In this document: in pieces, positions 23,669 to 34,493 of the stretch
Layout of the letters: the number at the start of each line of letters is the position of its first letter
Numbering within the stretch: the stretch's first letter is position 1
Origin: Rhodosporidiobolus odoratus
Lineage: Eukaryota; Basidiomycota; Microbotryomycetes; Sporidiobolales; Sporidiobolaceae
Assembly (NCBI GenBank): GCA_034387635.1
Contig: JAOANU010000001.1
Location: 1,612,001 to 1,676,000 of the forward strand
Direction of reading: 5' to 3'
DNA length: 64,000 bases
The notes under the pieces: generated by a model
Told to the model about the DNA's origin: nothing
Databases searched by the model: none
The model's input: the letters and a program-made list of their open reading frames with translations, nothing else
Position numbers and translations under genes: made by a program

Positions 23669-25261
23669 CTAGAGCTTCCAGTCCCCGTTTCCGTTCGCCT
23701 CGATTCCCCCCGCAGCTTTTCCTGCCTCTGCAAAAGCCGCCTTCACCGGCGTGACCGACATGTATGCGTGATGCAGTGCGTGGATGTCCGTGCCCTCCAC
23801 CTGCACCAGCGGGGTCGACATAGGCAGACGCGTGAGAAGAGCTTGTCAGCGAGATGACAACGGTACCACAGAGGTGCGAGAACGAAAGACGCACAAGATC
23901 CGCCATGTTGGGGTTGACCAACGCGCCCAAATCCGGCGCGAACTTGAACCGCAGTTCCTGCTCATAATGCTCCTCTTTTACCATCAATTGCTCGTCTTCC
24001 TTCGGTTCCACCTTTCCGCCACTTTCTCCCTCTCCGACCGGTTCCGGTACAGCCGCAGGTCCACCGTCTTGCGCTTGACCTGATGGTGGAGATGTAATAG
24101 AAGAGGTGGAGCGGAAGAGGGCGCCGTAGCCGCTTCGGGCCATAGTCGTCCAGCGGACCTTGGGGGAAGTGACGATTTCCGGTAAAAGCTGTCAAAGCGA
24201 GTATTCGTCAGTCCAGATCCCTCTAAACAGACCGAACGGAGGTGGCGACGTACCGGTACGTTGATCGAGTACACGTCCACCTTTTCCTCCCCATCCTTCC
24301 ACCCTTCCGCTACCAATTTCTGCACTACCTGCGCCGTGAGCTTGACGGCGGCATCCACCACTTCTTTCGGCGGCGGCTTGTAGCCCTCCATCAGGCCGAA
24401 GGAAACGGCGATGGCTTTTGCGCCGGAGAGGGACGCCGAGAGGGCGGCGCCGAGGGTGCCGCTGTAAAATGGAAGCGATCAGCGAGAGTATGCCCTGAGG
24501 TCTGGAGCAAACGACACACGAAGAAAGAGCAAAGGCAGTCGAGGTATTGCGACCGAAGTTCGGGCTGTAAAGGAAGGGCAGGTGAGCCTGAATCGAATTA
24601 TCAGGGAGGGAAAAGACACACCCCGAGATGACCACATCAAACGCGTCCGCCTTGAACAGATTGTGCAACGCGATGTTTGCGCAAGTAGCTGTACGTCCCG
24701 AGGGCATCAACCTCAAGATTTCCTGCCGCTCTGCGCGGGTTGGCGCGGAGGAGACAGCTTCAAACGGAGGACGTACCAGGTGTACCGTCAAGCAAGACCA
24801 TCTCCATGTCCCCTTCTTTCCTCTCTTCCGGCCTCTTCGGCAAGCTCCGCGTCTCTCCCTTTGTACCATCTGCACCGGCGGGGTAGTAGTACTGCCCAGT
24901 TACTTCCTGCAGCAGGAAAGGGTAGACGGGAAAAACGTCGTGATGTGTGGAAAAGGGTCAGCAACACTCCCACCATCATTTTAGTCTGGGTACCACTGTC
25001 AAGGAGTCTCGAGGTCCTCGTGGAGACGGTCTCTACCCGCTTATAACGGTAGAAGAAAGCAAAGCAATGGGCAGCCTGACTGACCTGTCCAATCAGATAA
25101 GCCTTGCCCACCCAACTCTTTTGACTCCCGGGCACCACGACCCTAACCTCTGCGCCCAATTCGTCGATCAAGCCTTTGGCGAAAGGGTAGACGAAAGGGG
25201 AGTGACCGGTTTCGGGAGTGGGGGTGCCGTCGTCGTTGGTGACCAGGACGCGGAGGGGCAT
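23669..25261 (-). CDS. SurE-family 5'/3'-nucleotidase (acid phosphatase type)
   Basis: Metal-dependent nucleoside monophosphatase of the SurE fold. Exons on the minus strand: 25261-25081, 24902-24777, 24688-24622, 24564-24520, 24461-24254, 24188-23895, 23800-23669; about 350 residues. The start is fixed by LRVLVTNDDG, whose paired Asp residues bind the metal. Then come SWVGKAY, the DGTPATCANI block, ISGPNFGRNTS carrying the conserved Asn, and the C-terminal VEGTDIHALHHAYMSVTPV. The first intron is ambiguous. Using 25085/24891 instead would remove five residues; the chosen form gives VITGQYYYP, like the VT..Y.YP of fungal relatives. An acidic low-complexity insert lies before the last exon. 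No signal peptide, so probably cytosolic. Confidence 0.85.
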
Positions 25262-25712
25262 GCTGTGGGGCAGAGGGGTCAGCGTGAACACATTCGGTCG
25301 ATACGGAATGCGTAGTATACGTTGTTCTGGTTATGTGATAGGCTCGACAGGCGAGGGAGTGGTGAGAAGGTTCCGACTGATATACTGATGAGAAGGCGAG
25401 AACGTCGTCTGGCGTGATGGCAGGTGTGCAGCTGATCAAGGCTGCTTGATAGAGGAGCTGCAAGTTTGTACCGCCCAATGCGAGACTAGCGAGTGGAAAC
25501 GAGGTGAGCAGGAAGCGGAATTTGGCCGACCGGCTCGTCAAGGCCAAACGTCGAATGGTGAGGCGATATAGCTTCACTGTATCTTCTTTCGCGCTTTCTG
25601 TCTCTTATCAGGTTCAGTGGAGCGCGACCGGACAATCCACGCAAGTCTCGCTCTGTTGACACTTTGGCACGGCTCCTTTCTTAGACATATCTCGTCATTC
25701 CTCTTGCTACGC
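25262..25712. other. Spacer upstream of the SurE gene
   Basis: 451 bases. A minus-strand frame ending near 25380 has a hydrophobic stretch but no start, partner exon or family match. I treat it as the SurE leader and promoter. Confidence 0.35.
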
Positions 25713-26611
25713 CTAATCCAACGAATGATACCCTCCGCCCTCCGCTCCCGCCGACGCCACCTTCTTTCCCGCGGCCTGCGACGGCGGGGGTGTACCGCCA
25801 GTCCCTGCGCCGGCTTCCAGGTCTCTATCGAGCGAGAAACGGGGTTGTTGGTAGCTAGAAGAGTGAGGTGGGTGGGAGGCGGTAGGGGCTGCCCAGACTG
25901 GAGATAGGATAGTCCAAGGTCGACGCAACAGCAGAGGTGGATGATCAGGACACGAAAAGGTGGGATACGGAAAGAAAAGAAGAGAACGCACCCGTTTCAG
26001 CTCCTCCACTGGCACTGCCGAACTGAGGGAACCCGCCTGGCAGCCTATTTGTCAACCCTCCTACGTTGGGTACGCTGAAGCCTCCCACGCTTGTCGGGAA
26101 CTGCGGTTCGTGGCCTTGGGAGCGGAGGTGCGAGAGGGTCGAGACGATGATCAAGGGCTGTAAAACGGGTTCAATCAGTTGCGTTGACGAGCAGGTACTG
26201 TGGCTGAGCGTACTTTGAGGAAGAGGATCAGGATAAGGAAAAGGCACGAGAGCCAGTGCGTCGAGTTTGACATTAACCAGCTATACGAAGGAGAGTGAGT
26301 GGCTCTGCTCCGGTCTCAGGTAGGCGTGTATCAACCTTACACGATGTCGAGGAAGAGGGAGCCGCCCATGACGGACACGAACTGCCCAAGCAAGACTGTC
26401 TTTAAGCAAGTCTCCCCCCACATGGCTTGAAAAAGCGAAAGATAGCGTACGGTTCGGCCTGCGTCTGCACTGCCCTGTCCGTCAAGTCCGTTCTGTACCG
26501 TTACTAATCCGTATATGGCCACTGGGATCCCCCATGGCGGAGCAGAGGAGAAGGCGGCTAGGGATGCGAGGGCGGTGTTGGCGAAAGTGAGCGAGACGAG
26601 ATCGTAGGACA
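25713..26611 (-). CDS. AGTRAP-like multi-pass membrane protein (5' exon unresolved)
   Basis: Exons on the minus strand: 26611-26451, 26399-26341, 26280-26214, 26157-25992, 25897-25713. A further short first exon ending one base into a codon must exist, since no in-frame ATG lies at the start; it is probably within 26612-26700. About four hydrophobic segments are seen: TFANTALASLAAFS, IPVAIYGLVTVQ, LGQFVSVMGGSLFLDIV and LSCLFLILILFLKPLIIV. Segment order, the LFLDIV motif and the C-terminal GYHSLD resemble the type-1 angiotensin II receptor-associated protein family. This is a weak but consistent match. The cytosolic tail is Gly/Pro/Ser-rich. Function in fungi unknown. Confidence 0.5.
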
Positions 26612-26717
26612 CTGGGACAAGACAGCAGGGTCAGTGCCCTCTTTTAAATCACGTCGAAGTCATGACGCAACCCACTCGCAGTGTGTGCGGTTCAAGCGGA
26701 AGGGAGAGAAATTCCTT

Positions 26718-26770
26718 GTAACGCTACCCAGCCCGTAACGCTACCCAACCTCCCTAGACACGCTATATAA
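26718..26770 (+). promoter_or_regulatory. Duplicated 13-bp motif and TATA box upstream of the dehydrogenase
   Basis: The motif GTAACGCTACCCA occurs at 26718-26730 and again at 26735-26747. TATATAA follows at 26764-26770, about 100 bases before the ATG at 26868. Spacing and order suit an upstream element plus TATA. The opposite gene starts within about 100 bases, so the motif could serve both. Confidence 0.5.
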
Positions 26771-26867
26771 GTCACTCCTTGCCGGCTACAAGAGTCCTCG
26801 CTACCTCTAGGATCTACTCGCACCGCTCCCGCCCCCCTCGTCGTCTCGATAACTTCCATCTTTCACC

Positions 26868-27936
26868 ATGACCCCCTCCTCCCACTCACTCATTATCCTC
26901 GACGACTACCAGAACGCAGCTCAATCCTACGCAGACTGGTCAGCCCTCTCCAATCTCCCCAGCACCGTCCTCACTTGTCCCATACCACCCGATCAACTTG
27001 TCCCCACCCTCCTCCCCCACTCCATCATCCTCGCCATGCGCGAACGCACTCCTTTCCCCCGCGACGTGCTCTCTCAGCTGCCCAACCTGCGCTTCATCTG
27101 TACCACAGGCATGCGGAACCGAGCAATCGAGCTCGACGCTTGCAACGAGTTGGGAATTGTCGTATCCGGGACGAGCAGAGGCGCAATGGGGAGTTTAAGC
27201 ACTGGCACGGTCGAGCAGACTTGGGCTCTCGTTCTTGCCCTTGCTCGGAGGATCCCTGAAGAACATCAGAGTATGCAACGGGGAGGCTGGCAGACAGGTA
27301 TCGCTACTGGCCTAGCCGGAAAAACTCTGGGTGTAATCGGCGTCGGAAACTTGGGAACAGAGGTGGCCAAGGTCGGGCGAGCGTTCGGCATGAGGCCGCT
27401 CGGATGGAGCCCGAACCTGACGAGAGAGAGGGCAGAAGCTGCGGGAGTGGAAAAGGCGGATTCGCTCGAGGATCTGCTGAAACAGGCCGACGTGGTCACG
27501 ATTCACCTCGTCTCGTCAGACAAGACGAGGGGACTACTAGGGCAAAAGGAGTTGGCGCTGCTGAAGCCGACTGCGATACTGGTCAATACAAGTCGAGGGC
27601 CTATTGTGCAGGAAGAGGCGTTGCTCGAGGTCTTGCGCGACGAGCGTATTCGAGGTGCGGGATTGGACGTGTACGATGTCGAGCCGTTGCCGCGAGAGCA
27701 TGACCTGCGGCGACTGAACAATGTGGTGCTTTCTCCTCACATGGGTGCGTTCTTCTGCTACTTCCTCTGTTGGTGGTCCTTTAGGCACGTCCCAGCTGCC
27801 CTGGCCGTGAGTTCGTACTGAAGCACACCAATCTACAGGCTATGTCGAGGACTCTACGCTGTCAGTCTGGTACCCTCAGTGTGTCGAGAACATTTCTGCT
27901 TTTCTTTCCGGCAATCCTGTCCGTGTGCTGTCGTAG
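26868..27936 (+). CDS. D-isomer-specific 2-hydroxyacid dehydrogenase
   Basis: NAD(P)-dependent oxidoreductase acting on a 2-hydroxy/2-keto acid pair; the exact acid cannot be read from sequence. Two exons, 26868-27744 and 27839-27936, give 324 residues. The Rossmann motif is LGVIGVGNLGTEVAK. Catalytic Arg is in NTSRGPIVQ, Glu in GLDVYDVEPLP, and His in VVLSPHMGY, which spans the intron. All catalytic positions are present and length is normal. No targeting signal is evident, so likely cytosolic. A TATA box lies about 100 bases upstream. Confidence 0.9.
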
Positions 27937-28103
27937 GTTCCCTTCGATTTCACGCTGCAAACAATCCACGATCGTCTTCCGCCCGTCCCCATGAAAGGGG
28001 TAGAGCGGACAAGAGAGACTGCAAGCGGACTCGGCCGAAGTTCAAAAGGCTTTCCGGCGAGTCCATATGCTAGTATTCAGATGTGGCTCTTCCTCACTTC
28101 CTC

Positions 28104-31100
28104 ATGCTACCCCGTTCTTACCTTCGACCACGCTCTCTAGCTCGTAGAAGCTTATCTACGACCGCTCGCTTGAACTGGGCTTCTCCTCGCCCATCTCTAG
28201 TAGGCTTGCCGATCGATGTCAGCCCCGAGATCCAGCAAGCGCAAGCTGAAGGACGAGCTGTAGTCGCTCTCGAGAGTACTCTCATTACACATGGTACGCC
28301 CTCAAAACCTCCGTGGGCTTCTCAAGTTGACACGACTGGAGGAACAGGTCTCCCCCCACCCTCATCGCACAACCTAGCCCTGGACTGCGAAGCTCTCCTC
28401 CGCGATCAAGGAGTCGCACCCGCTACCATTGCGATACTTGACGGACGGATCAAGGTCGGGTTGAGCGAGAAAGAGGTGGTCGAGTTGGCGGAACGAGGCT
28501 GGGAGAGTAGGAAGAATAAGGGGAAGACGCTCTGGAAGGTGGGCAGGAGGGAGTTGGGTGGGGCGGTGGTCAAGGTGAGACTGTCGTCGATCACGTCGAG
28601 CCCGTACGCGAGGCGAGAAGAGGAGAAAGCGCTGATCATGTCGCTTTTCTTTTTTATCTGCCTGCGCACTGCCGACGCCTGCGCAGAGAATTGACGGCGG
28701 CACGACCGTTTCGGGAACAATGGCTGTTGCTCACCTGGCGGGGATCAAGGTGTTCTCGACCGGTGGAATCGGCGGCGTGCACCGAGGAGCTGAAACCAGT
28801 GAGTTTTCCTTTCCCCGTGACTATCGGTTGATCGCGTCTCTCGGTATTGTTCCTGCACTACTGCACAGCATACTGACAAATGCGCCGAGTATGACTAGGC
28901 TTCGACATCTCCTCTGACTTGCAGTCCCTCTCGTGCGGTGGCCTTCCTTATGACTTCGCCCTTTTCTTGCTGACCCTTCGCTGCCCTTCAGCGATACTCC
29001 AGTCGCCGTTGTCTGCGCCGGCTCTAAGTCTATCCTCGACATCGGTCTCACGCTCGAACAGCTTGAAGCGCTGGCGGTCCCGGTAGCGGGCTACAAAACG
29101 AGCGATTGGCCAGCTTTCTACACCGCCAAGAGTGGGTTCAAGGTTGGCGTGCAGTTGGACAGCGCGAGAGAGGTTGCGGAGGTCATTCGTGCGTGCTCTT
29201 GCGCCTGTACACTCGGAGCGCTGTGCGGACTTCCCCTGGGCTGACCTACTTTTCCCCCTTCCTTGCAGGATCAACCGAGCGGCTGTCCCTTCCTTCCTCC
29301 CTTCTTCTCGGCAACCCCATCCCCTCAGAGTACCACCAAGTCGGCGAAGAGCTCCAGCGAGCAGTGGACCAAGCTGTGGCCGAAAGTGTCGAGAACGGGA
29401 TGAGCAAGTCAGGCAAGGAGGTCACGCCGTGGTTGTTGCAGAGGGTCAATGAGCTGACGGAGGGGAGGAGTCTCGAGAGCAGTGCGTTGTACTCATCTGT
29501 CGTAAGCTAACGGCGAAGATTGTACTGACGCTTCCGCTGAGCAGACAAGGCCCTGATCAAGAACAACGTTAAGGTCGGCGGAGAGGTCGCCCTTGAGTAT
29601 GCCAAGCTGCTCAAGGAGGAGAAAGAGGTGTGACCCTCTCACTCTGCTATCTATTGGTTGTGCCTGCTGTCGGAAGTCTGGGTTGTAGAGCCGTACTGAA
29701 AAAGAAACCTTTTCCCTATCCCTTACCGCCCGTTCGCTTGCAGAGTGGCCAACCATCGACGAGCTCGTTCATGCCTTCTCCACCAGCTTATCCTCTGACC
29801 CCTTCCGTAACCCACCTCTCTTCTCAGCCGACTCCCTCGACCACTACCTCTACCGCCCGATCACCTCCCCCACCTCGTGCCCCGCTCGTCGTCGCCGGTG
29901 CCCTCGCCGTAGACATCACCATGTCCCCCACGTCCTCTCCTCACGCGACCACCTCCCCCGGCAGCGTCTCACTGACCCTGGGGGGCGTCGCTGGAAACGT
30001 CTCCGGCGCCGCCCACTCCCTCCTACAAGGCAACGATACGCTCCTCATCTCCCCAGTGGGAGACGACCTCCTCGGTGAGGTCGTTCGGAGTGGATTGAGA
30101 GCGAGGGGGATGAGGAGTGATGGGTTACTCAGGGGTGAGCGTGGGCAGGGGGAGGGAGAGGAGGGACGGACCGCGACTTGCGGGATTTTGTTGGATCAGG
30201 AGGGGGGGTTGGTTGGTGGTGTGGCGGATATGGCTATTACAAAGGCTCTGAATGGGAAGAAGGTGAGTCCTTTCTCTCGGTGTCTGAATCCGTCCCGCTT
30301 CAAAGCAGAAGAAGCAGTAGCAGGCTGACAAGGTTTTCTTCCTTCTCGTTTCCCCTTGCGCTTGTTAGGTCATTGAGCGTCTGGAGACCGCCAAACCCAG
30401 GCTAGTATGCTTCGACGCAAACCTGAATGTCGAAGGGATGGCTCAGGTCCTGAAATACTGCGACGAACGAGGGATCCAGAGTACAGCTTTTGCCTTCTCC
30501 TCTGTTCTCCCTCGCTGATTTTGTCCACCTCACAGCCTTCTTCGAGCCCACCTCAAACGCCAAGTCTCTCATGCTGCTGTCTGCCCTCGAGTCCCCCTCA
30601 ATCGCTTCCCTCCTCCCCTTGAACCGCCCCCTCGTAACCTACTCCGCCCCGAACAACCACGAACTCTCCCACCTCTTCCAACACATCTTCTCCCGCGTCG
30701 ACGATCACGCCGTCTACAACCTACCCGACTGGTTCGAAGGTATCACCGTCCGAGCAGATGACCTTTCCCTGCGATTACCAAAGTGGGTTGTCGGAGAGGG
30801 GATCGCCCAAATGGCCGTCCGACTCCTTCCGCTCATCGGTACACTCTTCGTCAAGAGCGGTGAGAGAGGTGTTCTCGTTGCTCAGCGTGTTAGCGGAGTC
30901 GACGCCGTCGCGACTTGGCGAAACCTGCCTAAACAAAAAGGCACCGTCGTTGTCCCCTCGTCGACAACCCCGTCGGAGGCTGTCATCCTGCGGCACTACC
31001 CAGCCCACCCCCTCGTCAACGTAAAACAAGGCAACGTGACCGGCGCGGGAGACAACCTCGCTGGGGCGATTCTTGCTGCCGTCGTGAGGGGGTTGGACCC

Positions 31101-31245
31101 TGCGATGCCGGATGAGTTGGATAGGATGGTGGATTTGGCGCAGAGGGCGGCGATTGGGACGTTGGGGTGCAAGGAGGCGGTGGGGGATCATGCGGGGTTG
31201 AGGGAGTTGTTGCCGCCGAGGCGGGAAGATGCGGGTCGCGGTTGA
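28104..31245 (+). CDS. Bifunctional pseudouridine-5'-phosphate glycosidase / PfkB-type kinase
   Basis: Fusion of both steps of pseudouridine breakdown: a PfkB kinase phosphorylates pseudouridine and a PsuG domain cleaves the C-glycosidic bond to uracil and ribose-5-phosphate. Exons: 28104-28293, 28348-28574, 28687-28798, 28899-28932, 28992-29188, 29269-29481, 29545-29627, 29744-30262, 30369-30480, 30536-31245; 798 residues. An Arg/Ser-rich leader ([18 protein letters not shown]) looks like a mitochondrial presequence. PsuG motifs: [51 protein letters not shown] and [12 protein letters not shown]. After a Ser/Pro linker, the PfkB half shows [22 protein letters not shown] and the active-site GAGDNLAG. 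The PsuG-PfkB order matches fused eukaryotic enzymes. Confidence 0.9.
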
Positions 31246-31517
31246 GAAGGTCGGGAAGAGGCAGAAACATAGTCGTCTTGGGCCATACCCCTGCGGAGTC
31301 TCGTTACCCGGCGCCGAGCAGCTGTTTAACGTTCGAAGCGGACAATCTTGGCGATCTCTGCAAAGCCCAGCTTGCTCTCGAAACAGTCCCTCGAAAGAGC
31401 TCGAGCAGAACGAGATGATGGTACGGAATCTTTGCTCCAGCTTCCATCCTACTGCATCCGGCTCGACAAAACCACTCAAGCACTCCCCTCGCTTTTCCTT
31501 CCCTTTTGCATCACACA
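31246..31517. other. Convergent 3' spacer
   Basis: 272 bases between converging genes; only 3' untranslated sequence expected. Confidence 0.4.
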
Positions 31518-33014
31518 TCACACATGCCTCCACACCTCTGCCGCAATCCTTTCCACCTCCAGCGGCCTGAGTGCCGTCTCAATCCTGCTCAGCGCCATAC
31601 TCTCACCTGTCTCGTCCGCCTCGTCGACCTTCTGCAGCAGATGACTGAGGGTCCTTTTCAACTTATCCACCTGAGTCAAGTCGGGAGGGTTGATGGAGGC
31701 GAGGGAGGATATGCCAGAATCGTCGCCGTCGGTAAGAAGAGTGAGGCCGTACTCGTCACAGACATTGTTGATGTACTCCTGGCTCTCGTCCGGAAGCGCC
31801 GAATACTGCATGACTTTGACAGCGTCGAGTTGGGGCAAGGTAACGAAGCTTGCGAGCGGGCTATCGTTAGCGGACCAGACCCCGTCTCTAATGTTCAACT
31901 GCACCTTTGTAAAGTTTGGCACATGTGCGGGTCCGATAGAGCCGAAGGTCTCGTAAGTTAGGTCGTCGTTACCGGCCAGGCTCAAGCTGGTGAGAAGGGG
32001 GAAGATTTCGGTTGTAAACTGCGGCTGCGGATGGGCGGGTACGCCTGCATCGAGCTGAGCAGCGGCATCGAGCGACAGGGTGACGAGTGTACCGGAGAAG
32101 GCTGCGGCGAAGGCAATATGGCTGCTCTCGAGACTGTGCACCTTGAGGGAGAGATGCTGTAAGGGAGGAACGGGTGACATGGATGCCGTGACTCCGCTGA
32201 GATCGAAGTTTCCGTTGGCGGCATATGGTCGACCGCAGGTTAGAGAAAGACTTTGTAGGCAACTCGTGGTGGAAAGGACTGAGGCGACAGAGGTGAGACG
32301 AACGGACGAGTGGGACTCCAAGGTGAGGAGCAAGGACTGTAGAGTGTGGGCCACGATCCTTGCAAAAGGAAGGAGTAGGTAAAAGTCGGCGGCACGATAC
32401 TCCACCTCCTGTATTTGTGGAGAGAGCCTCTTTAGCCCGGGTGCCGCATACTCAGCCATGGTCGAGCCGAGACAGTCTTCGTCGAACGTCACCGCGCCGT
32501 AACCCCAGAGGCTCTCGAGGACACGGTGGCTCGCGATGAGCTTGTGCACGCCGGTGAGCCGAGGCAGGAAGGGCAGGACGTCGCCGGACTGGTGCGAGTC
32601 GAGGTCGAGAGTGCGGAAGAGGGCGAAGCGACTCGGTGCGACGCTGCACTTGAAGCGCAAGTCAACTTTGGAAGCTTTGAGAACCTATAGGATGGTGAAA
32701 TATGAGCGCAAGTGGGAAAGGGCGAGAGGAGGAAAACCGGCGACAGTTACCTTGAAGAGGTATGGCGCAGATAAAGCCGAGAAATCCTTTGACACCTGGA
32801 AGAGCATTGCTACGCTTGTTCCGTGCAGCTGTTCAGCACGGGTCCATTCGCTGTTCCTGCCTTCTACTGGTAGCGCCAGTCCTCTGACGGTTTTTCCGAA
32901 GCGGTCGTCTTGCTCGGCACACAGCTCGACGATCCTTGCCTTTGTCTCTGTGGGAAGACGGTTGATGCATATGGGGCAGCTTGGCTGTGTCACGGTAGAG
33001 ACGGTGTTGGACAT
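31518..33014 (-). CDS. F-box/LRR-type protein
   Basis: Two exons on the minus strand, 33014-32751 and 32684-31518, give 476 residues. The N-terminal block (INRLPTETKARIVELCAEQD) is F-box-like and is followed by VSKDFSALSAPYLF. The remainder is LRR-like, with recurring leucine spacing (LFRTLDLDSH, LQSLSLTCGRPYA, LQHLSLKVHSLES, LTSLSLAGNDDLTYE). The C-terminus is a charged helix. Such proteins are often substrate receptors of SCF ubiquitin ligases, but the F-box match is partial and no target is suggested. The start was chosen as the ATG nearest the F-box. A decayed relative is at 13625-15088. Confidence 0.65.
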
Positions 33015-33378
33015 GGTACCTAAGGAGCGGCCGGGCGGATGGAAAGGTGTTCCAATGGACGTCTGGAAAGACGAGGAGAGTTGGCGCAAGGGTCTAGCAG
33101 CGAGTGTGCAGTCCGATGGTCCTCGGATGAGAATCGTTCGAGCTAAAGCGTCTCAAGGGAGGAATCAAGAAAGGACTCGAAATGGGTTGACTTCGATATC
33201 AACCTCGCACCGAGACTGAAGACACTCAAGAAGCTTAGCAGGCACCCTACTATCCATTCCAAACCCCCCTGGACCCGTTTACGGTGCCTTCCAACCGTCG
33301 TCCTTCTCCCCGATACTTCTCCTCATCTTGATCTCTCGACGTCTTCATTCGCCCCTAAACCTCCGAGACGATCCAGCC
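33015..33378. promoter_or_regulatory. Divergent promoter region
   Basis: 364 bases between the divergent F-box/LRR and bL32m starts. No distinctive element was found. Confidence 0.4.
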
Positions 33379-33915
33379 ATGGCCGCCATCATTTCCCCAG
33401 CATTCAGGACTGCCAAACCCACCCTTCTTCAACGCGTAACAGCTCTCGTCGCCTCGTCGTCCTCATCCTCTTCTCGAGCACCTCTTGCCCTCCTGCCTAC
33501 TATCGCAACTACCACCACCTCGACTTCTATTTCGCTTTCAGCCGCACCCACCGCCACTTCCCTCGCCTCCCTCATCCCCGATACGCTCGCCGGACTCCGG
33601 GACCTCCTCCCGCCTTGGCTGCTCGCCGTACCGAAACGGAGAACCACCCACTCGGCCAAGCGGATGCGGAGCGCAAACAAGGGACTCAAGGAGAAGCAGA
33701 GTGAGCCGCCTCTCCTTTACCGCCTTCGGGTTGAAAGGCCTTCATTAAACGCCTCTTCCCCCCCTTGACATTTTCACCCTGCAGATCTCGTTTCCTGCCC
33801 AACTTGCGGCGCACCCAAACTCGCCCATCATCTCTGCCACGAATGCCACGTTGCCTTCAGGAAGGAGATTCACCAAGAAGCGAAGGACCGGCTGGCGGAT
33901 GCGCCAAGGTTGTAG
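33379..33915 (+). CDS. MRPL32: Mitochondrial large-subunit ribosomal protein bL32m
   Basis: Zinc-binding protein of the mitochondrial 50S-type subunit. Exons 33379-33700 and 33785-33915; 150 residues. The conserved core begins VPKRRTTHSAKRMRSANKGL and continues, across the intron, into CPTCGAPKLAHHLCHEC, the four-Cys zinc site. The N-terminal 90 residues are Ser/Thr/Ala-rich and likely contain the cleaved presequence. In yeast, Mrpl32 is matured by the m-AAA protease, which needs this kind of leader. Length and core are normal. Confidence 0.92.
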
Positions 33916-34493
33916 GTGGTCTGCAAGCGGTTGTGGTGCTTCTTCTCTTCTGCCGCAGGCGGACAAACTGTATGTTCCGCTCCGATATCACGAGAAGACT
34001 GCTGAGATCCGTACCGAGCTGAGAGCGCGAGCAGATCAACGTGCTGTCGTTCCTCTCGCTCATTGCTCAACCTTTCGAACCAAGGCACTCGGCTTTCTCG
34101 CCTCAGCACGTAACGAACTCCACCCTCGAAGCTCGAAGCTCAACTGCACTTTTCAGCCTGCCCTTTCCTTCGGTCTGCGATCAATCTATGACTTTCGGAG
34201 CCGCGGCATTGTACTGCCCTCCTGTCGTCGCTGGGACCCCCGCCCGTTGGCTCAGACAGCAACGACCGCGCTGAGCGCTCGCCGAGTGCTCGCACTCCTG
34301 CCAACGGCGCTTATGGCTCCTCTCGGTACACAACTCCTCCGTCAAACATCCGCCGGCCCTTCTCTTCTTCGTCCACCTCTTTCGCCCGAGTGCTGCACTG
34401 CTGTGCGTCATACTTTGCGACTCCGCTGTCCACTAGTCCAGCTCTGCACGTCGTTGTTACATTCCTTTTCACCTCGTTCCTTCCACCCACTAC
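33916..34493. other. Spacer upstream of thaumatin-like gene 1
   Basis: 578 bases. Open frames on both strands look like chance reading of GC-rich DNA. It should contain the bL32m 3' end and the promoter of the next gene. Confidence 0.35.

Noticed and set aside
34041..34480. Overlapping frames upstream of the first thaumatin-like gene
   Set aside because: Both strands stay open because of GC bias; no motif, start or splice logic.
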